DNA of 64,000 nucleotides from Sorex araneus (Eukaryota; Chordata; Mammalia; Eulipotyphla; Soricidae), in contig NC_073305.1 in the NCBI RefSeq assembly GCF_027595985.1, positions 31,086,939 through 31,150,938 of the forward strand. The letters are read 5' to 3'. The translations under genes were made by a program, and so were the position numbers. Within the stretch, counting starts at the first letter, position 1; every line of letters starts with the position of its first letter. The notes beneath the pieces were generated by a model. The model did not search any database. It saw nothing but the letters and a program-made list of their open reading frames with translations, and was not told the origin of the DNA. Of the stretch, positions 53,633 through 64,000 are shown in pieces.

Positions 53633-56600
53633 TCAGCTCTTCCACTGAACCAACATCTGGTTTTTTAAGACAAAGGCAAATTCCAAGCAAACTGAAATGC
53701 CAATGTATTTTATTCAGGACACATACATGATTTAATGGTGGTTGCGGTCAGTTCCAACCATGAAACATATTTCACTTCAAAATCCTCCTATAGCTCCCTC
53801 CCGCATCCCACGGTACGTCCCGGACCTACTCCCTTTCACAGAAACTCACTTCCGTTCGGCCCTCCCCAGAGCATCCACCCCAGTGTCCTCCTTTCTTCCC
53901 GTCTCCTCCTTTCTTAGAGCTATCCTCAGAGAGCCAGAGGGGATGGGAGAATGAGTGCTGTCCCTTTAATTGGTAAACACCTAATAAGCCAGTGTTTTAA
54001 TTCTAAGGCTGGAATCCTCCATGTTGAGGCATTGGAAAGAGGCATCTAAGGTGGCATAACCCAACCTTCAAAGAGCATATTCACCGCCAGACCTCTGAAA
54101 TCACGGACATGCACCGTGAGTGGGGGCGGGGTAGGGGTGGGAGGGGTGGTGTCCTCCAGCAAGGATTAAAGTGGGTTCCTAGGTCAGCTTTGACTCAAGC
54201 AAATAAGCTTCCGGGAGGAGGTCTTTCCATATAGACAAAGATCTTCCACCGAAAAGCATAACCCGCTGATCTCAAAGGTTCTGCAGCTATCCCACAATCT
54301 CCCTGACCAGGGAGAGAAAACAAGGCCAGCAGGGAGAGCATCTTTGGCTCTCCCAGCTTGGCACCCGCTCTGCACACTGGTGACCTGAACCATCCCAAGG
54401 ACCAGGGTATGGAATACCAATGGCCAAATCGGTATTCTACATCAAGAACAACATCTGTACACTGGTGGCTGGTGGGCAAGGAAGACCCAGCAGCACCTTG
54501 GAGTATCCTCAAATGAGACAGACACCCTGGGAGACAGCCAGAGGGCAGAGGGGCGACCAGGGACTGAGTGGACCTCCCATAGGACTGATTTTGCAATTCC
54601 AACAACTACACCGAGCATGCAAACACATGCAGAAAATGGCCACCAGGATTCAGAGAAGCTTTTGTTCGCTGCAGGAGCTAAAAGTCCAGACGTTAATTTT
54701 TCCAGAAAATGAGAGGTTCTGTGTCAAGTTGAGACCTGGAGAGAGGTGACAGGATCAGAGAGAATGAGTAAATGACAGACCATGGGGACAAACAGAAACA
54801 CAGGGGTAGGGAATGGGGCCAGAGGGATCCGAGCCTTTAAGAGGTACACATTACTGCATATTTTCCCCCATTTCTAGTGATACAGGATTCATCAACTAAT
54901 GTTGATGGCATTTATGAAATCCATAAAACCAAGGCTTTAGTTGCTTTTAACTCTAGACATTTCATTTCCTATTTACAGGCACATTTCACCAAATGGTCAG
55001 TCATTACTTGACTGAACTGTGCATCTTTCACAGGAACAGCTGACATTGTCTAAGGCCCCATCTAACCACCCAAAGTTTTAAGAGTGTCGCAGCCGCAGAG
55101 TTGGTCTGACTGCACACAAGTTCACAGACATCAGCAGAGGCGAGGGCGCACGAAGAGGGCAGAAGTTCCTTGGCATTCCTGTCCCTCAATTCCCCGAGTA
55201 ACTTTGATCATGGGACTCCCAGAGGCCAGGCTCCTGTGAGCACATGCCTGGAGGCAGAATCTCCCCCGAGGACATACACCGCCAGCAAGTTTTGTCCTAT
55301 CGACACCAAGCGACTGTTCCCGATGACCTACTGTCTTCCTCTCACTGGGCACAGGTGGGGTTTCTCCTCCAGAAGAGTCTCTCTGGAGCCTGTTTCTAAT
55401 GCCCCCCAGGAAGGCCATCGCTGCTGGGTGCAGGTTCTCTCCGTTCGACAGATGGTGGCTTCCCTCAGGCCGGAAGTCATGCCACAGAGCTTCTGGGCGT
55501 CACATACATGTCTTCAGGGGGTGTCCGGAACAGCGGATGCGCTGTGGTTCTGCTGACAGGCGGCTGTGGAAGGCTCCTCACATGGACTGTCCTCCCGGTG
55601 GGGCCCGTCCAGAGTCAGGTGACCGCCGGTGAAGGCCACTGCCGTGCCCGGGGCACCTTAACTGGCCATTTGGAGGTAGATACGAGGAGGCCACTGTGGG
55701 AGACACCCGGTGGAAAAGCTGGTTCTTCCCCTTAACGGCTCCAAGTCCAAGCATGTCCACACAGCCGGCTGCTCCCAGCTGCCATGTTGGAGAGGCTGAA
55801 TGGGCGGCCAATGACATCATAATCCTTCTGCCGCCTGCCAGGGCTGTGCGGCTCTGTGGCTCTAACCACACATACACACACATTTACCACACTTGGCTCG
55901 CATAGACTGGAAGGACAGGTGCTCTTCCTGAGCAAAGGGCCCGACCTGCAGAAAGGCGAATGTTCAATAAAACACACCTCTGGAAGGCAGAAGGCAGTCA
56001 CGTCCGGGAGTGGGGGTGGGAGTGGGGGGCTGGCCATCAGCCGGGAGAGTCAGAGGATCCCACGGGTGCTCCCCTGCAGGCACCGGAAGGAAGCCTCTGG
56101 CCGGGGGCGGGGAGCCTCAGGGATTCCGGTTTCCACACATCTGCTGGGAAAAGCCCTTTGGAAAGGAAAAGGAGGTGGAGAGGGGAGTAAGGAGCAAAGG
56201 AAACCGAGAGGAGAAAGGAAAGGAAGCAGCGGCAGCAAGGAAGGGGAGGCCTTTACTTGCGGTGGAGGCTTTTGAAGGCTGCCCGCCTGCAGGCCTAGAT
56301 GGACAGGCCGGGTGTCTCGAGCTGGCATCAGACCCTCACAGGTGATCATCACCGAGTGCTTTCAGACCCAACTGCACTGAAGGACTCCCCGCAGCCCAGG
56401 GCTCTGCAAGCTGCCTCCTGGGCCAGGTTGGGGGTGAGTGCCCCCTGGCAATGGGAGAGGAGGTCAGGCAAGGGAGGGCCCTGGAAGGGCCCAGGGAGCA
56501 AGCCCGACCAGGGGTGGGGGTTGGGGGGGATGGAATCCTGAGACTATCAGAGCCAGGGACCCGTTCAATGTCTACAGAGGATGTCAAGGTCCTAGAAGAG

Positions 56601-57754
56601 GGCACTCAGAGCTGGTCCCAGTGATAGACCCCTGCCCAAGACATCAGCCTCAGCGGACCAGGGACATGTGGACCTCGAAACCATGACTGACGGGCCTGCC
56701 CCCCTGCATGGGCGGCCCCCTTCTATCCGGCAGCACCAGCTCCTCTCCAAGGCTCTCCCCAAGCACTCTGGGGCCACAGGCAGGAAGAGCACCCCCCACC
56801 CACACACACACATACAGTCCATGGCCTGGACTAGGCAGCCTCACTTTCCAGAACTTACGGTTGCCCCCAGATGGGAAACACAGATACTAGAAAGCAAGAT
56901 CTCAGTGCAGGGCCACGATCTGGAGTCGCACAGACAAGCACTGCTAGGGCTGTGAATCAGATGGGACGGGGGTGGGGGTTGGGGGGGCAACAGGGAGCCT
57001 AGGAGCCCAGCGTGGTCTGGGGGTCATGGGAGCAGTGGGTCAGCCAGCCACAGCCACCTGAGACTCAAGGAGGCCTGAGAAAGATGGGGGAGAAACCGCT
57101 TGGAGATCCCATGCTAGGACTAGGAGGCGTGAAAAGCAGCTTTAAAGCAGGAGACTTGAGAGCGGTTGCCCAGTGAAGCAGGCAGCACAGCTGAAAGCTA
57201 TCATCGCCCCCCCGGACCCTGGCCGGCACCCCAGTTGGAACAGTGCCTCGTCAGCTACTGAGGCTCAAAGCAGCTCGGCCTCTGCATTCAACAGACTGGG
57301 GCACCACTCGGGAAGGCTCACACTGGCTGAGCACAGGGGTCTTCACAGGGACCCCTGAGCACCCCCCCCCCAACGCTTCCTCTAATGGCACTGACACACT
57401 GGGCATCTTTAGAGCCAGGCTTATGAAATATCTTCTAGAATCATCTCTTCCGGGAGAGGGAGGCTCATTTCTTTCTCTTCTAGATCTTTTTTAGAATTCC
57501 TTGTACAACCACTCCCCTAAGGCTGCCTTTCCGGGGCTGGCGGACTGGCTGCTTAGTGGCCCGAGGGGCGGGGAGCTCAGAGGGCACCCACAGGCTGGGG
57601 GGAAAGGCGGCTGTGACTTCACAGCTGGCCGGTGGTAGTCTGCTCACCGAGGCCCCCTCCATGACGGCGGGCATCCTTGGCAAGGCAGGCTTTCTCTCAG
57701 TATCTCCACAACAGAAGCCGGCTTGATAAGCACGGGCACTCCAGACAAGGTTTC

Positions 57755-57938
57755 TGTGTGTGTGTTTGTTCTTTGGTTTGGGGGCCACACCTGGCAATGC
57801 TCAGGGCTAACTCCTGGCTCTGCACTCAAGAATTCCTCCCGACAGGGCTCAGGGAACCATATGGGGGAATCAGGGATCGAACCTGGGTCAGCCACATGCT
57901 GGGCAAACACCCTACTCATTGGACGATCAGCTCCTTTT
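57755..57938 (-). mobile_element. Type-A SINE
   Basis: On the + strand: GGGGGCCACACCTGGCAATG, CTCAGGGCTAACTCCTGGC, GGGATCGAACCTGGGTCAGC, AACACCCTACTCATTGGACG. Confidence 0.87.
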
Positions 57939-57973
57939 ACTTTTTTTTTTTTTTTTTTTTTAAGGAGTGAAAA

Positions 57974-58183
57974 GGGTTGGAGCGATAGCACAGCGGTAGG
58001 ACATTCGCCTTTTCATGCAGCTGACCCATGTTCGATTCCTATGCCCCTCTCGGAGAAACTGGCAAGCTACCGAGAGTATCACGCCCGCACAGCAGAGCCT
58101 GGCAAGCTACCCGTGGCGTATTGGATATGCCAAAAACAGTAACAATAAGTCTAACAACGAGAGACGTTACTGGTGCCCGCTCA
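57974..58183 (+). mobile_element. Type-B SINE, short form, 3'-truncated, with target-site duplication
   Basis: Sense copy beginning GGGTTGGAGCGATAGCACAG with B-box GTTCGATTCC and body GGCAAGCTACCGAGAGTATC. It stops at TTACTGGTGCCCGCTC, well before the usual CAAATCGATGAACAAC block and tandem tail. It is flanked by AAGGAGTGAAAA at 57962-57973 and 58184-58195. Confidence 0.96.
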
Positions 58184-58699
58184 AAGGAGTGAAAAAAAAT
58201 AGAGAGCTCAGGAAAATAATAAAGATAATAAAAATAGACTCAGGAGAACTGAAGCACACCAGGCCACCCTCCGGATTTGCAGCCAAAAGGAGAGTCAGTC
58301 ACGCAGACCACAGAGTCTACGATTCTGTCTCTAAATCAGCCAGAGCCGTCAGACAGATGCACGAGGCCAAGTCAAATAACAAGGCACGGAGAAGAGTAGG
58401 GCGTGGGGCGCCGGGGAGACTCCAGCTCTCATTCAAGAGCCTCCAGAGGAAGGAGGAGGCCTGGCCGTCCCGGCAGAAGGAAAGAGGACTGGGCAGGGGG
58501 CCGAAGAAGCCTGCCTCCACTGTCTCCCCACTGAGGGCTTCAAGCCCTGCATCTCATCGTCTGCCCTCTGCCCCCCAGCTCCAGCATCTCCACTCAGCTC
58601 CCCAAGGCTGTCAGGCTCCCGGAGACTCTCAGATCCTGCTCCCTGGGCCTGTGACTGGGTTGCTTTATGCAACCCAAGAGGTGCTACAGGTGCGGTTTA

Positions 58700-58790
58700 A
58701 GAGACTGGAGACAATTGTAAGAATGTAACTCAAACATGAAAGCTTGTAACTATCTCATGGTGATTTAATAAAATAAAAAAAAAAATTTTT
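58700..58790 (+). mobile_element. LINE-1 3' end fragment, sense
   Basis: ATGTAACTCAAACATGAAAG, CTTGTAACTATCTCATGGTG, ATTTAATAAAATAAA, then an A-rich tail. It matches the last 80 bp of the L1 at 34.9-35.56 kb. Confidence 0.8.
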
Positions 58791-59339
58791 AAAAGGGGAA
58801 AAAAAAGAGTCTGGAGACGGGGACATGGCGGTGGAGCTGATTTGATCTCCACATTCCCCCCCATTACGAGCGTCTTTCCTGACTGGGGTCCCAGGAGGTG
58901 CCCACAGAGTGGCTGCTAGAGGCGCTCCTGCAGGCCCTGAGGCCGGAGGAAGCAAGTCACTAGCCAAGAACGTTGGAGGGGGGCAGGGGGTCCTAGAAGC
59001 TGGAACAGGCAGGAAGGAATTCTATTCCTAGAGCCCAGAGGGAGCACGACCTTGCCATGCAGGGATTCTGGCCTCGGGGCCCTGGGCAGGATTCTGGGCA
59101 GCGGCTCTGCCAGCGAGTCCCCTGCACACTACCCACAGCCCAAGACACAGACCGCAGGAGCCCCCAGTGGACCTGCAGTTCGCATATCCAGAACGTGGCA
59201 TGGCCCATCTCAAGGAGAGACGCGTTCATCCTCCTGGTCTCTCAGCCAGAGGGTCGCCTGGTTTCCTTTCTTGGGCTCAGGCTCTGTCCCGTGTCCCGGG
59301 CACCAGCCTGTCCTGCAAATGAGACTCCAAATTCAACCA

Positions 59340-59965
59340 CTCCTCACCAGCCTCCGCTGCCCGAGTCCAAGCCACCGCCATCTCTCACCCAGTTACCACC
59401 AACAGCTCCCCAGTCAATGCCCCGGCCCCCCACTTGGAGTCTACGTCTCCTCACAGTACCCCCAGACGCATCTTAAATCCTAAAGCAGCTCCTGCAACCT
59501 CAAAACCCTCCCCGCTCTCAGCGCCCGGCCATGCCCAAGGCCCAGCCTCTCAGCCCGTTCCTTCCCTTGCCTTCCTTCTCACCACACTGCCCCTTCTTCA
59601 ACCTGGGCAGCCTCCCACCAGCCACCCTCTGGTCCTTGAACATGTGAAGCCTATACCTGCCCCCGGACCTTTACAACTGCTGTTGTCACTCCTCTTCCTG
59701 GAGATGTGCCTGGCTCAAACAGGTCTAGTCATATGCTACCTGGACAGTGGGCCGACCCCATCCCTCTGGCCCTATTCACCCCTTCCTTCCCTGCTCTCTT
59801 TCTCCCAGCAGGACTCACTCTCCAACCCACTCTAAGCCATTCATCCCACCTTCCCCTGCAGAACTTTGGATCCCTGGAACCACCACTATGTTGCTCACTG
59901 CTTTCTCTGCCACCACGGTGAAGTGCCCGATACTGACAGCTGAGTGAATAAATGAAGCAAACACT
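59340..59965 (+). mobile_element. LINE-2 (L2) 3' end relic, sense
   Basis: Blocks CTGGTCCTTGAACATGTGAA, CGGACCTTTACAACTGCTGT, TCCTCTTCCTGGAGATGTGC and the terminal GAGTGAATAAATGAA follow the order of the L2 3' end as I recall it. The upstream limit is uncertain. L2 is an ancient family shared by most mammals. Confidence 0.65.
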
Positions 59966-61159
59966 TAAGCTAGGGAAGGGTTTTAAGAGGTCAAGGAATA
60001 GTCTTGAGGATGGCTAAGGAAGCAACACTGTGATGGCAGGGATGGATGATGGGGCATTGAGAATATTCTGGAAGACTCGAGCAGCAAGGGAAAGTCCACT
60101 ATCCCTTCTCTGCCTCTTTGCAGCACACAGATCCCGGGGATATGGTGGGGCGAGAGGAGGGACCCTCCCACCTGACTCCTGTGGCCTTGTGGTTTCACGG
60201 GGGCATGGGTGTAGCGGTGGGAGGGGTCATAAGATTGGAAAAGAAAACCACAACCTTATTGGGGGCGGGATGGGGTTGAGCCAGAAGCCGCCGGGAGGGC
60301 GGATTACAAGCAGCTGTAAATCAAAGCTGGAGCTAAGACCCGGGGGGAGGGGGAGAGCTACTATAATGACTCATCTCCTTCTCATTTACAGCCACCTAAA
60401 ACTGAAGGCGGAACATCCACATTTTCATGCACATTTCATGTCTGTCCTGGGCCTGGATACCTCCTGACCCTTCCAGCACCCCAACTTGCAGGCTCCTGCC
60501 CACCCCAACCCCGACATCCCTTCCCTTTCCTGACTGCTGCCATCACACCTGTCTGAGCCCAACACCCTCTAGAACGTCTCCACTGCAGACTCCACCAAGG
60601 ATGATTAATCCTGCATCCCCCTCCCTGCACCCCCGGTACCTTTCTCCCCTCATCACTTCTCCCTCAGCTTTCTATGGCCCAGAGAGAAAATGCACTCAGC
60701 CCAGCAGCCGGGCTGCTTCTAGCCGACCCATCTTCTCAGACTCCCTCTTGCTTCTTCCTACCCTGAACTTCCCTCAATCTACAGTTCAGCCCCTCAACGG
60801 CTCCAGGCATGTTTGGATACTGGGGGGGTGGGGTGGGGGAACCTGTGGCCTGAGGCTTATTATTTATAAGTTCAGCCTGGAACCAGCATTTTCATCATCT
60901 GTGGGAACAGCCCGCCCTACCCTTTTCATATGCTCCCCATTGGGTTCTGCTGCCTCCACCATGGACGCTTCTGGGCAGAACAGGAGAGGCAGGCCCCGAG
61001 CCCCCCCACCAGGGCTGCTCACAGGAGACACGGTGCCCACCGTGGCTCCCTGGTAGCAGAAAGCTCAGTCACGGCAGAGTGCTCTGGGTGCCGAACCTTC
61101 CCAGCCACACCACGAGATGCCCCTTCATGAGCACCTGCAGCTCAGAAACAGAAAACTGG

Positions 61160-61668
61160 AGCATATCCTTCAGGATGAAATGAGTCCGGAGGGAGGGGCA
61201 GGCACAGAATGATCTCACTCATATGTGGGGTTTAAGGAAACAGTAGCAGAATAACAAATGGCCTCAAAGCAATGGAAACAAAGAGCAGCAGAACTGGATC
61301 TTCCCTAGGAAGCTTGCCCCTGGGGGCAGAGAGAGGCCAGGGAGGGACCACTATGACAGTGCTACAGGGTAGCGGTCACTCTGGATGAGGACTGGGTGCT
61401 GAAAGGAGGAAAAGTGACATGCATGACAGCCTGTCAGTAACAGTATTGTAAACCACAGTGACTAACAAGAGGGGAAAGGAGGAAAGAATGGAAAAAGAAA
61501 AAAGTGCTGCCATAGAGGTAGGCTGGGGGACAGGAGGAAACTGGGGACATTAGTGGATGGAAGTGGACACTAGTGAAGGGATTAGTTTTGAAACATTTTG
61601 CACCTGAAACATAATCACTTTGTAATTATGTTGCATGATGCTTTAGTTTTAAAAATTAAAAATAATAA
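61160..61668 (+). mobile_element. LINE-1 3' end relic, sense
   Basis: AGGATGAAATGAGTCCGGAG, CAGAATGATCTCACTCATATG and GTGGGGTTTAAGG correspond to the last ORF2 codons and start of the 3' UTR. Later come CACTAGTGAAGGGATTAG, TTTTGAAACATTTTGCACC and an AATAATAAT tail. No open frame remains. Confidence 0.8.
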
Positions 61669-61671
61669 TAA

Positions 61672-61850
61672 TAATAAGTGGGTAGTGAGTGATAGTCCGG
61701 CAGGGAGCGTATTTGCCTTGCATGAGGCTGACCAGGGTTCGATCCCCGGCATCCCACATGGTGTCCCAAGTACCGCCAGGAGCGATTCCTGAGTGCAAAG
61801 CCAGGAGTAACCCCTGAGCATCGCTGGGATGTGACCCAAAAAATCAAAGA
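61672..61850 (+). mobile_element. Type-A SINE, at the tail of an L1 end
   Basis: Sense copy: GTATTTGCCTTGCATGAGGC, GGTTCGATCCCCGGCATCC, GCCAGGAGCGATTCCTGAG, CATCGCTGGGATGTGACCC. It is inserted directly after the AAT-rich L1 tail. Confidence 0.92.
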
Positions 61851-62112
61851 ATTAAAAAATTAAAGAACCACTGAATGGACACGTGCCTGTGGGGCAGCCC
61901 ATCACACTGGGATGACTGTTCCTGCTTGCATCTCGTTATTATTATTATCTACATTATTACTTCAGAGGAGGTGGAGCAAGGAACGCCTCCTTGGAGACTT
62001 GGTCTAGACCCCCATCCCAGGCAAAGAAGATTGAATCTGCAGGGGTAGGGGCTATCTTGTGCATGCCTATCTTATGGACTATTTTTTTCTTCTTGAAAGC
62101 ATTTTTAATAGG

Positions 62113-62309
62113 ACCTAAGCAATAGTACAACAGGTATGGCATTTGCCTTGCTTGCAGTCTACTCAGACTTGATCCCTGGCATCTTCTATGGCCCTCCAGA
62201 ACACCACTAGGTGTAATTCCTATGTACAGAGCCGGAAGTAACCCCTGAGCATAGCCAGGTGTGACTCAAAAAGCAAAAATTTTAAACAAAATTTTTTTTA
62301 ATTCTTTAA
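62113..62309 (+). mobile_element. Type-A SINE with 17-bp target-site duplication
   Basis: Sense copy: ACCTAAGCAATAGTACAACA, GGCATTTGCCTTGCTTGCAG, CTTGATCCCTGGCATC, CAGGTGTGACTCAAAAAGC. It is flanked by AAAGCATTTTTAATAGG at 62096-62112 and 62310-62326. Confidence 0.93.
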
Positions 62310-62321
62310 AAAGCATTTTTA

Positions 62322-62432
62322 ATAGGGGCCACACCAGGCAAGATGGAAAGCAGGGGCAGTGTGGTGACAAGGATGAAACTCAGGGCCCATGCATGCTAGG
62401 CCTGTGTTCTACCACTTCCTTGGGTCATCTTC
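62322..62432 (-). mobile_element. Type-A SINE, diverged
   Basis: On the + strand: GGGGCCACACCAGGCAAG, GATGAAACTCAGGGCCCATG, CATGCTAGGCCTGTGTTC, TACCACTTCCTTGGG. Weak match. Confidence 0.55.
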
Positions 62433-62439
62433 ATGGCGC

Positions 62440-64000
62440 TGGCTTTTCATTTTAACTGAAGCATAATTTAAACATGGCACAATATCCAGATCTTAGTGTA
62501 TGGCTCCATGAATGATGACCTAGGGAATCACTTGATATCCAACTGAATGCTTTTCCATATTAAGCATAGTGTTCAGTTTTATTGACTTTATTTGCACTGC
62601 CAGGCAAGAGATTTCTAGAACTCTTTTTTCTTGCAAATCTGAACAAACCCCATTTCCTTCGTCTACCCCCTGCAGAGTCTGTGTTTTACCCAGCCCTCCT
62701 GTGAAGCTCTCTACATTTGGAGCACTTTCTCTGTAATATCAGAGCCCCTGAGGGGCTGCAAGGCACTGCAAACAGCAGCAGGGAAGGCATCCTCAAAAGG
62801 AGATCCAGGTCCTTTCTCACTTCCCCAAATCCAATCCTCAGAAACCGTGTGGACAAAGCAGGGTCTTTCATGCCACGGAGACCAAACACAGCCAATGGCG
62901 CAGCTAATTCTCAGAAACGTGTGTAGGCACGTCTTGGGAAAGAAAACCATCTCTCTCAACATTAAACCCGAACTTGAAGAAATTTCCATTGATAACCCTA
63001 AAACAGAATCTCAGAAAACTCGAACTTTGATTGACAGAGGATTACATTTTCCTCACGTGCCATACCAGGCTGACTTTGCATTTATCTCTTTGAATCATTT
63101 ATGCCTCTCACCTGGAAATCCCAACTGATTCTCTCCAATGGAAATTGGTGGTGGGTACGATAACACAAAGGCAATAACCAGCGGCATCACAAACCACAGA
63201 GCAGTTTTGATTTACAAGTCATTAAAAGGGAGAGGCATTTACTGCTCTTTGCAGGCCAAAAGGGTTTGCATCATGAATAATGGAAAAAGCGAAGTGCATT
63301 AAGAACTCTTCTGCAGATAATGTTCTCTCCAGGCCAATGACAGCTCGTGTTCATCGCAGGCTCCCTATGTGCCAGACAAGTATCAATACTTACACAGTTG
63401 CATGCCAGCCTTGAGAGTCAAAATTGGGCAAATCTATGATTTTTTTTTCCCTCTAAGAGGTAGTTTCTAGATTAGTATCTCCTGGCTCACAAAAGATCCG
63501 ATAATTTCATACCTCAAGCTGAGCCAAGAACTAAAAATTTTAGAAAAAATTCAAAGCTTGGGTATTTTCAGAATTTTCATGTCTTTAAAAGAGTTCTGAG
63601 GCAAATGCATATACTTATTATCTGATTTCTGTAAATATTAACAAACTGAGGGGAACATTTGAGAAGAAAACAGGCCCTAGTGATTTTTAGAAAAAGAAGA
63701 AAGAAGCCCAAGACAATTCCACCATAGTTATTAACTGTACAATCAGGAAGGAAGGACCAATAAATGCTCATTACAACTACAATCTCCAAATCCCCCTCAA
63801 TAATAAATACCTTTTAGCTCATGAACATGGCATTTTCTCTGCTGCTTTCATTTGCATTAAATATGTCCATTTTTCTAGCCACCGTAACAGAGGACAGTAT
63901 AAGAAGACTTCCCTGTACTTTTATTCAAATGTGAATTGATACTCAGACTCTAAGAGGGTAATTGCAGCAATTCAGTTTTTTTCACACTATTCCACAGCTA
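62440..64000. other. OSBPL10: Repeat-free intronic block of OSBPL10
   Basis: No SINE, L1 or exon is seen. The sequence is unique and becomes AT-rich after 63.4 kb. The 62.8-63.4 kb part looks like a candidate conserved non-coding element (see findings). Confidence 0.6.

Larger units (their letters stand above)
23045..64000 (-). other. OSBPL10: OSBPL10 gene, 3' portion (six last coding exons, 3' UTR)
   Basis: On the - strand, coding segments at 47643-47494, 38175-37698, 32290-32104, 30107-29925, 25365-25212 and 24296-24252 sum to 1197 bp, which is 398 codons plus TGA, and all phases match. The product carries the OSBP signature EQVSHHPP and ends WVYFNPLWKAH, which I recall as ORP10 rather than the close paralogue ORP11. 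Location next to STT3B also fits OSBPL10. The PH domain, promoter and first exons lie beyond 64000. Confidence 0.95.
47644..64000 (-). other. OSBPL10: OSBPL10 intron, continues beyond the window
   Basis: At least 16.4 kb without a recognised exon on either strand. I looked for the remaining ORP10 linker and PH-domain segments and found none, so the next upstream exon lies outside. Repeats listed separately are SINEs, an L2 end and L1 ends. Weak SINE relics sit at about 48080-48175 and 49190-49300. Positions 53700-57150 and 62435-64000 are almost repeat-free. The stretch at 55.1-55.85 kb is relatively CpG-rich. Confidence 0.88.

Noticed and set aside
53700-57150. Possible hidden OSBPL10 exons in the repeat-poor stretch
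   Set aside because: No - strand frame resembled the ORP10 linker or PH domain. Open frames there are GC-driven and lack matching splice signals in the right phase.

Overview
This window is nuclear DNA from a placental mammal, most likely a shrew (Sorex-like). The coding evidence is split exons with canonical GT-AG borders from two recognisable vertebrate genes. The shrew call rests on the dominant repeat: a tRNA-derived SINE, present in about 50 copies, that I recall as the SOR-type SINE of shrews. That attribution is from memory and was not checked against a database.

Layout. Positions 1-9130 (+ strand) hold the last four exons of STT3B, the catalytic subunit of the post-translational oligosaccharyltransferase complex, and a repeat-free 3' UTR. 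The four exons join in frame to 193 codons plus a stop. Positions 9131-23044 are intergenic. They are filled by old, fragmented LINE-1 copies: antisense at about 10.5-13.7 kb and 14.4-17.7 kb, sense at about 18.2-22.1 kb, all punctured by SINEs. Positions 23045-64000 (- strand) hold the 3' half of OSBPL10 (ORP10), an oxysterol-binding-protein-related lipid-transfer protein. Six coding exons join in frame to 398 codons plus a stop and cover most of the lipid-binding ORD domain and the C-terminus. The PH-domain exons and promoter must lie beyond 64000. The last 16 kb are intronic.

The two genes converge tail to tail, in the order I recall for human chromosome 3p. They do not share a pathway: STT3B glycosylates proteins in the ER lumen, whereas ORP10 moves lipids at ER-Golgi contacts. 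Base composition changes from AT-rich on the STT3B and intergenic side to GC-rich on the OSBPL10 side near 24 kb.

Repeats. Two SINE types share one tRNA-like head. Type A (about 175 bp) ends in an A-rich tail. Type B carries a different body and ends in a short tandem ACAGTGA-like tail. Several insertions have clear target-site duplications and nested order. Six L1 3' ends, one L2 3' end, a 78-bp tandem repeat, a 40-bp minisatellite and several microsatellites are also visible.

I found no CRISPR array, operon, tRNA or rRNA gene, intact mobile element, or evidence of a previously undescribed system. The most useful leads are the type-B SINE's unusual tails and 3'-truncated insertions, candidate intronic regulatory elements (about 36.1-37.1, 42.7-42.95 and 62.8-63.4 kb), an intronic G-quadruplex/H-DNA motif close to an OSBPL10 splice donor, and an unexplained 191-codon open frame at 43.1-43.6 kb.
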